The notes under the pieces are model-generated. The model made no database searches. It saw nothing but the letters and a program-made list of their open reading frames with translations, and had not been told where the DNA came from. From Caulobacter vibrioides (GTDB taxonomy: Bacteria > Pseudomonadota > Alphaproteobacteria > Caulobacterales > Caulobacteraceae): a DNA stretch of 64,000 bases. The DNA is taken from positions 372,001 to 436,000 of the forward strand of contig NZ_CP023315.3 of the NCBI RefSeq assembly GCF_002310375.3. The letters run 5' to 3'. Below, in pieces: positions 36,961 to 44,724 of the stretch (position 1 is its first letter; every line of letters starts with the position of its first letter). The position numbers were made by a program, and so were the translations under genes.

Positions 36961-38280
36961 GTGACCCCGTTCCATCACCTGCTCGTCAACAATCTGGTCG
37001 CGAACATCACCAACTTCACGATCTGGTTCGCCCTGACCTTCTACGTCTATCTGGAGACCAAGTCGGTCTTCGCCACGGGCATGATCGCGGGCGTCTATCT
37101 GGTGCTGACGGCGGCCTGCGGCATCTGGTTCGGCAGCCTCGTCGATCATCATCGCAAGAAGCTGGCCATGGCGGGGTCGAGCCTCGCGTCGCTGCTGCTG
37201 TACGCTCTGGCGCTGGCCGTGCTGCTGCTGGCGCCCAAGGGCGCCATCGCCGATGTCGGGCGGCCGTGGCTGTGGGCGCTGATCGGGCTTTCGATGCTGG
37301 GCGTCATCGCCGGCAATATCCGCACCATCGCCCTGCCCACCCTGGTGACGCTGCTGATCCCCGAGGATCGCCGCGACAAGGCCAATGGCCTGGTCGGCAT
37401 GGTCAGCGGTGTCGGCTTCCTGACCACCTCGGTGATCAGCGGCTTTTTGGTGGCCTGGGGCGGCATGCTCGCCGCCCTCACCTTCGCTCTGGGCTTTACG
37501 GTCGCCGCCCTGATCCACCTGCTGACCGTTCCCGTCGATGAGCCGCGCGTCGAGGCGGAACATGGCGCGCCGGTCGCGCCCCGGCGGATCGACCTGGCCG
37601 GCACGATCAAGGTCGTGGCCGCCGTGCCCGGTCTCTTCGCCCTGATCCTGTTTGCGACCTTCAACAACTTCCTGGGCGGCATCTTCATGGCCCTGCTGGA
37701 CGCCTATGGCCTGTCGATGGTGTCGGTGCAGGCCTGGGGGCTGCTGTTCGGCTTTCTGTCGGTGGCCTTCATCATCAGCGGCCTGGCGATCAGCAAGACA
37801 GGGCTGGGGAAGAACCCCTTGCGCACCCTGCTGCTGGTCAACCTGATCTCTTGGGCGGTGTGCTGCGTCTTCCCGCTGAAGTCGTCGATCGTGATGCTGG
37901 CGATGGGCTGTTTTGTCTGGATGCTGCTGGGGCCCTATGCCGAGGCCGCCGAGCAGACCACCTTGCAGAAGGTGGTGCCGTTCGAGCGTCAGGGTCGGGT
38001 GTTCGGCTTCGCCCAGTCGGTGGAGCAGGCCGCCTCACCGTTGACGGCGTTCCTGATCGGGCCGCTGACCCAGTTCATCGTCATCCCGTTCATGACCCAC
38101 GGCGCCGGCGCGGCCGCCATCGGCGACTGGTTCGGCCGAGGCCCGGACCGGGGCATGGCGCTGGTGTTCACCCTGGCCGGCGTGGTCGGGCTTATCGTCA
38201 CCCTGCTGGCCTTCGGCTCCAAGGCCTACAGGCAGCTATCGGCGGCCTATGCCCAGGGCGAACCCGCCCCTGCGGCTTAG
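36961..38280 (+). CDS. Major facilitator superfamily transporter
   Basis: A 439-residue, 12-helix MFS protein. The chain begins VTPFHHLLVNNLVANITNFT and has the loop 2-3 region FGSLVDHHRKKLAMAG and a central loop near residues 195-215. I chose the GTG at 36961, which has GGAG 9 nt upstream; GTG 36946 is an alternative. The open frame runs far upstream, but that part overlaps GH16 in another frame and is a shadow. Substrate unknown; adjacency to a glucanase hints at a sugar. Confidence 0.85.
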   Translation: MTPFHHLLVNNLVANITNFTIWFALTFYVYLETKSVFATGMIAGVYLVLTAACGIWFGSLVDHHRKKLAMAGSSLASLLLYALALAVLLLAPKGAIADVGRPWLWALIGLSMLGVIAGNIRTIALPTLVTLLIPEDRRDKANGLVGMVSGVGFLTTSVISGFLVAWGGMLAALTFALGFTVAALIHLLTVPVDEPRVEAEHGAPVAPRRIDLAGTIKVVAAVPGLFALILFATFNNFLGGIFMALLDAYGLSMVSVQAWGLLFGFLSVAFIISGLAISKTGLGKNPLRTLLLVNLISWAVCCVFPLKSSIVMLAMGCFVWMLLGPYAEAAEQTTLQKVVPFERQGRVFGFAQSVEQAASPLTAFLIGPLTQFIVIPFMTHGAGAAAIGDWFGRGPDRGMALVFTLAGVVGLIVTLLAFGSKAYRQLSAAYAQGEPAPAA

Positions 38281-38864
38281 TGGCGGCCTAGCGCCTTGCA
38301 GTCCTCGTGGCGGAAGCAGGTGACCAGGTGGTCGTTGACCAGTCCTGTCGCCTGCATGAAGGCGTAGACGATCACCGGTCCGCAGAACTTGAAGCCCTTG
38401 GCCTTCAGCGCCTTGGACATCTCGACCGCCAGCGGCGTCTGGGCCGGGACCTGGCCCGCTTCCCACTGGTTCTGGATCGGTGCGCCGCCGACCATGTCCC
38501 ACAGGAACTGGCCGAAGTCCTCGCCCCGCTCGCGCATGTCCAGATAGAGGCGCGCGCCGGCGATGGTGGCGTCGATCTTGCCGTTCGAGCGGATGATGCC
38601 CGCGTCCGCCATCAGCCGGGCGCGATCGGTCTCATCGAAGCGGGCGACCTTCTCGGGATCGAAATTGGCGAAGGCGGCGCGGAAGGCTTCGCGCTTGCGC
38701 AGGATGGTGATCCAGGAGAGCCCCGCCTGGAAACCGTCCAAGACAAGCTTTTCCCAGAGCGCGCGGCTGTCCCACTCGGGCACGCCCCATTCGTGGTCGT
38801 GATAGGCCTCGTAGAACGGGTCTCCGTTCATGCCTTTCCAGGTGCAGCGGGCGATGTCGTTCAT
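38277..38864 (-). CDS. tag: DNA-3-methyladenine glycosylase I
   Basis: A 195-residue base-excision enzyme of the Tag family. RCTWKGMNGDPFYEAYHDHEWG opens the protein; Glu in DHEWG and the helix-hairpin-helix residues of GFQAGLSWITILRKRE are typical. Zinc-ligand candidates are the N-terminal Cys and His and C-terminal His/Cys (VTCFRHEDC). Its stop overlaps the convergent MFS stop by 3 nt. The ATG at 38864 gives the family start; the longer frame upstream runs antisense to the small repeat-protein gene. Confidence 0.93.
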   Translation of the reverse strand: MNDIARCTWKGMNGDPFYEAYHDHEWGVPEWDSRALWEKLVLDGFQAGLSWITILRKREAFRAAFANFDPEKVARFDETDRARLMADAGIIRSNGKIDATIAGARLYLDMRERGEDFGQFLWDMVGGAPIQNQWEAGQVPAQTPLAVEMSKALKAKGFKFCGPVIVYAFMQATGLVNDHLVTCFRHEDCKALGRH

Positions 38865-38993
38865 GCGGCGAAGCTGGCAGAAACTTCGCAGGCTGCCTAG
38901 AACTTTTCGGGAACATAAGGCTCGGGGCGACGGATTTCCGGATCTTGCGCGTGGAGTCTGGCGAGGGACGTTGGAGACGAGGAAAACGCGCCG

Positions 38994-39416
38994 ATGAAGC
39001 GCCTGAAGACCTTCGCCATGCTGGCCCTGGCGACGACCGCCTTGGCCACGACGCCGGCCCTGGCCCTGCACAGGGATCGCGACCACAACCCGCCGGGACC
39101 TCGCGGTGGTCCCGGGACCAACTGGGAGAATCCGCCGGGTTGGCGGGGCGGACCGGGTGTCTCGCCCGACCGCCGCTACTATCGCTGGAACGGCCAGCGG
39201 GTCGAGTTCCGCTATCGCGACGGCTACTATTACAACCACGCCTACGGCTACTATCACCCGGGCTTTGGCTGGTGGAACCAGGCCGGAAAGTGCTGGTTCG
39301 ACAACGACCGCAACCCGCCCGGTCCGCGCGGGGGGTCCGGCACGAACTGGGAGAACCCGCCCGGTTGGCGCGGCGGCCCGGGGGCGTCCCCGGACCGCTA
39401 CGGCCGCTGCCGCTAG
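38994..39416 (+). CDS. Small exported protein with a duplicated 29-residue Gly/Pro/Trp module
   Basis: A 140-residue protein with a signal peptide (about 1-24, ending ALA). Residues 32-60 and 107-135 are near-identical modules of the form NPPGPRGGxGTNWENPPGWR; only positions 40/115 and 56/131 differ. They flank a Tyr/Trp-rich centre (VEFRYRDGYYYNHAYGYYHP). The module codons differ at 14 synonymous sites, so the protein sequence is being kept. No family recognised. An envelope or surface role is likely. The stop codon is inside a long hairpin. Confidence 0.75.
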   Translation: MKRLKTFAMLALATTALATTPALALHRDRDHNPPGPRGGPGTNWENPPGWRGGPGVSPDRRYYRWNGQRVEFRYRDGYYYNHAYGYYHPGFGWWNQAGKCWFDNDRNPPGPRGGSGTNWENPPGWRGGPGASPDRYGRCR

Positions 39417-39465
39417 AGCCTGTCTGGTTTAGATGGAACCATCTAAACCAGATAAACAGGCTCTA
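39414..39465. repeat. Long hairpin overlapping the stop codon of the repeat-protein gene
   Basis: TAGAGCCTGT (39414-39423) pairs with ACAGGCTCTA (39456-39465) and CTGGTTTAGATGG (39424-39436) with CCATCTAAACCAG (39439-39451); a 4-nt bulge separates the two stems on the right. The TAG stop is the first three bases. Confidence 0.9.
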
Positions 39466-39477
39466 AAATCAAACACT

Positions 39478-39529
39478 TAGAGCCCTTTCAAACGCTTTAG
39501 ATGATTCCATCTAAAGCTAAAGGGCTCTA
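39478..39529. repeat. Second long hairpin with a CcrM site in the loop
   Basis: TAGAGCCCTTT (39478-39488) pairs with AAAGGGCTCTA (39519-39529) and GCTTTAGATG (39494-39503) with CATCTAAAGC (39508-39517). The loop region contains GATTC (39503-39507). It shares TAGAGCC ends and the TTTAGATG core with the hairpin 12 nt upstream. Confidence 0.9.
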
Positions 39530-39543
39530 GCAACGGCTTTAGA

Positions 39544-40425
39544 TCAGCCGGCCAGGAAGCTCTCGACCTCGGCCATGAACTTGGCCGGCTGATCGATCAT
39601 GACGAAGTGGGCCGCGTCGTCGATGCGCACCACCTTGGCGCCCTTCAGCGGGCCGTAGGCGGCCTGATACCAGCCGCCGAAGGTTGCGGCCGGAACCGGG
39701 ACGCTGCTGTTCCAGGCCCAGACCACGGTGGTCGGCGCGGTGATCTTGGCCAGTTCGGGCGTCAGGTCGGTGGTCAGCAGCTCTTCCATGGCCCGTCCGG
39801 CGACCTGCCGGTCGCTGTCGAGCGAGTGCTTGACGATGGCGGCGCGCGCGGACTCGGTGCGGACCATGCCGGTGATGATCTGCTCCTGCATCGCCTTGAA
39901 GGCCTCGGGGGGCGCGTCGGCGATCTGGGCGCGGAAGCCGGCGGCGCGCTGGGCGACCGACTCCGGCGACTGGCCAGGTCCGAAATAGGCCACCGCCAGG
40001 TTCGGGAACATGTCGACGACCATCAGCTTGCCCACCAGACCGGGGCTGCGCGCGGCCAGCATCATGGCGATCGTGCCGCCCATCGAGTGGCCCATCACGG
40101 CCGGCGACTTCAGGCCCTTAGCCTGGATGTAGCCCGCCAAGCCGTCGGCCACGCCCGCGGCGACCTTGCCCTCGGCGTTGCCCGCCGTCGGCGCGCCCGA
40201 GAAGCCGGCGACATGCACGAGGTGGACGCGGTAGCGGCCCTCCAGCGCCTGGGCGGTCGACTCCCAGATCTCCGGCGACGACGACAGGCCCGGGATCAGG
40301 ATGACGTCGGGGCCCTTGCCGCGAACCTTGACCGAGAAGCGATCGGCGCTGGCGGCCAGAACCGGTCCGGCCATGGCGGTCACGGCCAGCAGCGCGCCCG
40401 CGCCGAGAATTTTGCGACGATTCAT
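39544..40425 (-). CDS. Exported alpha/beta hydrolase
   Basis: A 293-residue hydrolase. The N-terminus MNRRKILGAGALLAVTAMAG looks like a signal peptide with a possible twin-arginine motif, cut near VLAAS. Catalytic features are the elbow GHSMGGT (Ser near residue 116) and His in DDAHFVMIDQP; an Asp in the following strand is not obvious (VVWAWNSSV), so the acid may sit elsewhere. Substrate unknown. Transcription is convergent with the repeat-protein gene across the two hairpins. Confidence 0.83.
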   Translation of the reverse strand: MNRRKILGAGALLAVTAMAGPVLAASADRFSVKVRGKGPDVILIPGLSSSPEIWESTAQALEGRYRVHLVHVAGFSGAPTAGNAEGKVAAGVADGLAGYIQAKGLKSPAVMGHSMGGTIAMMLAARSPGLVGKLMVVDMFPNLAVAYFGPGQSPESVAQRAAGFRAQIADAPPEAFKAMQEQIITGMVRTESARAAIVKHSLDSDRQVAGRAMEELLTTDLTPELAKITAPTTVVWAWNSSVPVPAATFGGWYQAAYGPLKGAKVVRIDDAAHFVMIDQPAKFMAEVESFLAG

Positions 40426-40522
40426 GTTTCCAGTGCCCCCTGAAGCGATCGCGGTCGCGGACTAAGGCGACCATCGTTCTCAAGTCTCTGCCCCGAAATG
40501 GGGACGCCCGCAACCGTAGGTC

Positions 40523-41314
40523 TCAGGCCACCCAGTCCGGTCGCTCGACCCGGACCGGACGTCCTTCGACGGTCAGCGCCACGCCCTCGATCCGATCCAG
40601 GCGCAGCAGCGCCATGGCCTGGCCGTCGCGGCCGCTCAGCACCTCACCGGCGCGCAGCTCGCCGGCCAGCACCTCGGCGCCGAAGGGCGGCGGCGGGCCG
40701 TCGAAGGTGATCGGCAGCATGCGGTTCTTGATTGTGCCGCGTCGCTTCATGCGGCTGGTGGTCTCTTGGCCGACAAAGCAGCCCTTCTTGAAGTCGATCC
40801 CCGCCAGCAGGTCGAAATTGGCCTCGATCGGATAGGTCGCCTCGCTGCCCCAGTCGCTGGGGCCGGGAACGCCAAGAGCCAGGCGATGGGCTTCATAGGC
40901 GTCTTCGTCGGCGTTGGTCGCCCGGTCGTTATAGGCGCGGGCGCCCAGGGCCGGCAGGCGAGGATCAGCGTACAGGCCCTCGCCCGACGCTTGGCCGCCA
41001 AACACCGCGATCACCGGCCGGTCGCTGGCCGCCAACTCCACCTTGGCCCGCAGCCGGTACATCGAAAGGCGCGTCAGGATGGCGTCGCGGTGCGCCGCCG
41101 CCACATCCAGCAGGGCGCCGTCCTCGGCTCCGGCCACGAACAGGTCATAGAGCAGCTTGCCCTGCGGGGTCAGCAGGCCCGCAAAGCGCAGCTCGCCGAC
41201 GGCCAGGGTCTCGACGTCCTGGGTCAAGAGGCCCTGCAGGAAGCTTCGCCAGTCCGAACCGGACACGGCGATGACGGCGCGGGAGGCGAGGCGAGCGAGG
41301 CGAAGTGCGGTCAT
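40523..41314 (-). CDS. ygfZ: Folate-binding protein YgfZ (GcvT-like, Fe-S cluster maintenance)
   Basis: A 263-residue GcvT-fold protein with the invariant YgfZ motif KGCFVGQETTSRMKRRG (near residues 172-188), including the functionally essential Cys. YgfZ uses tetrahydrofolate in the repair or assembly of some iron-sulfur enzymes. The chosen ATG at 41314 gives the conserved start TALRLARLASRAVIAVSG; the longer frame has no ribosome site. It is divergent from the glycosyltransferase gene. Confidence 0.9.
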   Translation of the reverse strand: MTALRLARLASRAVIAVSGSDWRSFLQGLLTQDVETLAVGELRFAGLLTPQGKLLYDLFVAGAEDGALLDVAAAHRDAILTRLSMYRLRAKVELAASDRPVIAVFGGQASGEGLYADPRLPALGARAYNDRATNADEDAYEAHRLALGVPGPSDWGSEATYPIEANFDLLAGIDFKKGCFVGQETTSRMKRRGTIKNRMLPITFDGPPPPFGAEVLAGELRAGEVLSGRDGQAMALLRLDRIEGVALTVEGRPVRVERPDWVA

Positions 41315-41417
41315 GAGGGCACATGTGGCGCCGTGTCGCGGGCGACGCCAGTCCTTGAGGTAACTCAAGTGTTAACGTGGGGTGCGCCGACTCACCGACC
41401 GGCCTATAGGTGGACCG

Positions 41418-42590
41418 ATGACACAGAGGGCCTTTCCGATCCTTTTCATCACGGCGACGCGTATCGGTGACGCGGTGCTGTCGTCCGGCCTGATCAAGAT
41501 GCTGGCCGACCAGATCCCCAACGCGCGCTTCACCATCGTCGCCGGCCCGCTGGCCGCGCCCCTCTTCGCCCACGTCCCTGGCCTTGACCGGGTGATCGTC
41601 ATGGAGAAGGGCAAGGGCAAGGGCCACTGGTTCAAGCTGTGGAACCAGGTGCGCCACAAGAAGTGGAGCCTGATCGTCGACCTGCGCGGCTCGGCCACGG
41701 CCCTGTTCCTGCGCCGCGACAAGCGCGCCATCTGGAAGAAGGTCCCCGGCGAGGTCGTCCACAAGGTGGTCGATGCAGCGCGCACGCTGAAGCTCGAGGG
41801 CGATCCGCCGCCGCCCTACCTCTACATCACGCCGGAGGTGCAGGCGCTGGCGGACGAGATGCTGGGCCTGAACGAGGGCGGCGATACGGGACCGATTCTG
41901 GCCGTGGGCCCGGCGGCCAACTGGATCGGCAAGGTCTGGCCGATTGAGCGCTTCACCCAGACCGCCGCGCAGCTGCTCGACAAGGACGGCCCGATGGCCG
42001 GCGGCCGGCTGCTGATCCTGGGCGGTCCGGAAGACACCCGCATGGTCGAGGAGCTGCGCATGGCCTCGGCGCGCGGGCGCACCATCGACCTGACCGGCAA
42101 GGTGGATCTGCTCACCGCCTATGCTTGCCTCAAGCGCGCCAGCCTGTTCATCGGCAACGACTCGGGCCTGATGCACATCGCCGCCGCCGCCGGGACGCCG
42201 ACGATCGGGCTGTTTGGTCCCTCCGACGAGCGCCGCTATGCGCCCTGGGGTGAGCGCGCCGTGGCCGTGCGCGGCCCGCGCGCCTTCGAACAGTTCCTGG
42301 CCATCGACCCGGACCTCTCCCAGGCCATCCGCCACATGAGCGACCTGCCGGTGGCCACGGTCTTCAAGGCGGCCAAGGCGCTGCTGGCCCAGGTGGGCGC
42401 GATCGCCCCGCCGATCCTTGTCGAGCCCGAAGAGGCCGCGCCCCCGGCGCCCGCCCCCGAAGCCGAGGGCGAGGCCGACACGGTTGCTGATCTGGTCGAG
42501 GACGCGCCTGCCGACGCGCCGTCAGAGGCCCCCGGTGAGGACGATGCGGAAAGCCAGCTCGAAGGCGCGGTTCAGCCCGAGCGCGACTGA
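41418..42590 (+). CDS. Glycosyltransferase family 9 (heptosyltransferase-like) with acidic C-terminal tail
   Basis: A 390-residue cytoplasmic GT-B enzyme of the ADP-heptose:LPS heptosyltransferase family. FITATRIGDAVLSSGLI opens the N-domain. VGPAANWIGKVWPIERFTQ and LFIGNDSGLMHIAAAAGTPTIGLFGPSDERRY form the nucleotide-sugar site. After about residue 335 comes a low-complexity Ala/Glu/Pro/Asp tail with no family match. It probably adds a sugar to the LPS core. The donor need not be heptose. Confidence 0.88.
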   Translation: MTQRAFPILFITATRIGDAVLSSGLIKMLADQIPNARFTIVAGPLAAPLFAHVPGLDRVIVMEKGKGKGHWFKLWNQVRHKKWSLIVDLRGSATALFLRRDKRAIWKKVPGEVVHKVVDAARTLKLEGDPPPPYLYITPEVQALADEMLGLNEGGDTGPILAVGPAANWIGKVWPIERFTQTAAQLLDKDGPMAGGRLLILGGPEDTRMVEELRMASARGRTIDLTGKVDLLTAYACLKRASLFIGNDSGLMHIAAAAGTPTIGLFGPSDERRYAPWGERAVAVRGPRAFEQFLAIDPDLSQAIRHMSDLPVATVFKAAKALLAQVGAIAPPILVEPEEAAPPAPAPEAEGEADTVADLVEDAPADAPSEAPGEDDAESQLEGAVQPERD

Positions 42591-42620
42591 ACCAACAGAA
42601 GCGCTGCCCAGGAGAATCCG

Positions 42621-43178
42621 ATGAAATCCATGATCGCCCTTTTCGCGGCCTTGGCGCTGGCGCCGACGGCGGCCTTCGCCGGAACCCCGGGCGAGCAGTT
42701 CTTCGACCGCCTGAGCGCGCTGTGCGGCAAGACCTTCACCGGTCAGGTCGCCGCCGGCGACGCGGCCGACGAGGCGTTCCGCAAGGCCGAGCTGGTCATG
42801 ACCGTGGCCCATTGCGACGCCCGGCAGATCCGCATTCCCTTCCGGGTCGGCGAGGACCGCTCGCGGACCTGGGTCATCACGCGGCTGGACAACGGTGGTC
42901 TGCGCCTGAAGCACGATCATCGCCACGCCGACGGCGTCGAGGACGAGCTGTCGCGCTATGGCGGCGACACGCTGGAGCCCGGAACCGCGCAGGCTCAGCG
43001 CTTCCCGGTCGATGAGGAGTCCAAGGCCCTGTTCACGCGGCTGAACCGGGCGGTCTCGAACACCAATGTCTGGGCTTTGGGGCTCACCGACAGCCAGTTC
43101 ACCTACGAGCTTTCGCGGCCGAACCGGCTGTTCCGCGTGGCGTTCGACCTGACGCGTCCGGCGCCCGCCGGCCACTGA
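42621..43178 (+). CDS. Small exported protein of unknown function
   Basis: A 185-residue protein with a signal peptide (about residues 1-20, ending TAAFA). The mature part has two Cys (ALCGKTF and AHCDARQ) that could pair. A conserved-looking ITRLDNGGLRLKHDHRHADG segment precedes a C-terminal strand-rich part. I do not assign a family with confidence. The ATG at 42621 lies 2 nt after a GAATC site (42614-42618) that abuts the GGAG ribosome site. It follows the glycosyltransferase by 30 nt and may be cotranscribed. Confidence 0.7.
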   Translation: MKSMIALFAALALAPTAAFAGTPGEQFFDRLSALCGKTFTGQVAAGDAADEAFRKAELVMTVAHCDARQIRIPFRVGEDRSRTWVITRLDNGGLRLKHDHRHADGVEDELSRYGGDTLEPGTAQAQRFPVDEESKALFTRLNRAVSNTNVWALGLTDSQFTYELSRPNRLFRVAFDLTRPAPAGH

Positions 43179-43258
43179 GGCGCATCAGCCGTCACGAAAC
43201 GGTTGCCTCCCGCGCGGGCCGGCCCTAGATCGCCTCAAACCCTCCCAGGAGCCGTCCC

Positions 43259-44593
43259 ATGACCCAGACCTTCGACCTGATCGTGCGTGGCGGCGAGGTG
43301 GTGAACCACGCTGGGCGAGGCTTTACCGACATCGGCGTGCGCGGCGGCAAGATCGTCGCGATCGGCGACCTCTCGCAGGCCAGCGCCGGCGAGGTGTTCG
43401 ACGCCACCGGCCTGACCGTGCTGCCGGGCGTCATCGACAGCCAGGTCCACTTCCGCGAGCCAGGCCTGGAGTGGAAGGAAGACCTGGAAAGCGGCTCGCG
43501 CGGCGCGGCCCTGGGCGGCGTCACCGCCGTCTTCGAGATGCCCAACACCGAGCCGACCACCACGGACGCCGACGCCCTGGCCGATAAGCTCTCGCGCGCC
43601 AAGGGCCGGATGCACACCGACCACGCCTTCTATGTCGGCGGCACCCACGAGAACGCGACCTTCCTGGGCGAGCTGGAACGCCTGCCCGGCTGCTGCGGCA
43701 TCAAGGTGTTCATGGGCGCCTCGACCGGCAGCCTCTTGGTGCAGGACGACGAGGGCGTCGAGAACGTGCTGCGGCATGTGAACCGCCGCGCGGCCTTCCA
43801 CTCCGAGGACGAATACCGCCTGGCCGACCGCCGCAGCCTGGCCCGTCCCGGCGACTGGACCAGCCACCCGGATGTGCGCGACGCCCAGGCCGCCCTGCAG
43901 TCGACCCATCGCCTGGTCCGCATCGCCAAAAGCCTCGGCAAGCGCATCCACGTGCTGCACGTGACCACCAAGGAAGAGATCGACTTCCTGGCCGAGAACA
44001 AGGACGTCGCCAGCGTCGAGGTCACGCCTCAGCATCTGACCCTGGTCGCGCCCGAGGCCTATGAGCGCCTGAAGGGCTTCGCCCAGATGAACCCGCCGAT
44101 CCGTGACGCCTACCATGTGGCGGGGGTCTGGCGCGGCGTCGACGTCGGCATCGCCGATGTGATCGGCTCCGACCACGCCCCCCACACCCGCGAGGAAAAG
44201 GCCCGTCCCTATCCGGCCTCGCCCTCGGGGATGCCGGGCGTCCAGACCCTAGTGCCGATCATGTTGACCCACGTGGTCGACGGGAAGCTCTCCTTGGAGC
44301 GCTTCGTCGACCTGACCAGCCACGGCGTGAACCGCATCTTCGGCCTGGCCGACAAGGGCCGCATCGCTGAGGGCTTCGACGCCGACTTCACCATTGTCGA
44401 CATGAAGGCCCGCCGGGTCATCACTCACGACTGGATGGCCACCCGCTCGGGCTGGACGCCGTTCGACGGCTTCGAAGCCAAGGCCTGGCCGGTGGCGACG
44501 ATCGTGCGCGGCATCGTGGTCATGCGCGACGACGAGATCATCGCCGAGGGCAAGGGCGAACCGGTGCGGTTCCTGGAGACCTTGGCGCAATAA
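43259..44593 (+). CDS. pyrC: Dihydroorotase-like amidohydrolase (PyrC-type), QxH variant
   Basis: A 444-residue cyclic amidohydrolase. GIKVFMGASTG contains the Lys expected to be carbamylated to bridge two metals. Other ligands are His in VLHVTT, His in VTPQHLT and Asp in GSDHAPHT. The family HxH motif before FREPG reads Gln62-Val-His64, so the first metal His is replaced. It could make dihydroorotate for pyrimidine synthesis or be a related hydantoinase-like enzyme; overall length and C-terminal GFEAKAWPVATIVRG favour a dihydroorotase class. Confidence 0.82.
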   Translation: MTQTFDLIVRGGEVVNHAGRGFTDIGVRGGKIVAIGDLSQASAGEVFDATGLTVLPGVIDSQVHFREPGLEWKEDLESGSRGAALGGVTAVFEMPNTEPTTTDADALADKLSRAKGRMHTDHAFYVGGTHENATFLGELERLPGCCGIKVFMGASTGSLLVQDDEGVENVLRHVNRRAAFHSEDEYRLADRRSLARPGDWTSHPDVRDAQAALQSTHRLVRIAKSLGKRIHVLHVTTKEEIDFLAENKDVASVEVTPQHLTLVAPEAYERLKGFAQMNPPIRDAYHVAGVWRGVDVGIADVIGSDHAPHTREEKARPYPASPSGMPGVQTLVPIMLTHVVDGKLSLERFVDLTSHGVNRIFGLADKGRIAEGFDADFTIVDMKARRVITHDWMATRSGWTPFDGFEAKAWPVATIVRGIVVMRDDEIIAEGKGEPVRFLETLAQ

Positions 44594-44724
44594 CCCCCGA
44601 TTTCCCCGGCGAATGCCGGGGCCCAGATCGTATGGCTTTGGGGTTGATGGGAAAAAGCGCGCCGCCAGCGTGAGCAGGCTCAGCGTTCTCCATCTGGACC
44701 CCGGCATTCGCCGGGGAGGTCGGG
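44594..44724. repeat. Long intergenic inverted repeat (GCGAATGCC family, copy 2)
   Basis: Left arm 44594-44628 and right arm 44692-44724 repeat the CCCCGGCGAATGCCGGGG core of the copy at 16655-16761. The spacer is longer (~63 bp) and no GANTC is present (the matching position reads AGATCG). The right arm lies inside the reading frame of the ECF42 sigma gene. Confidence 0.88.
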
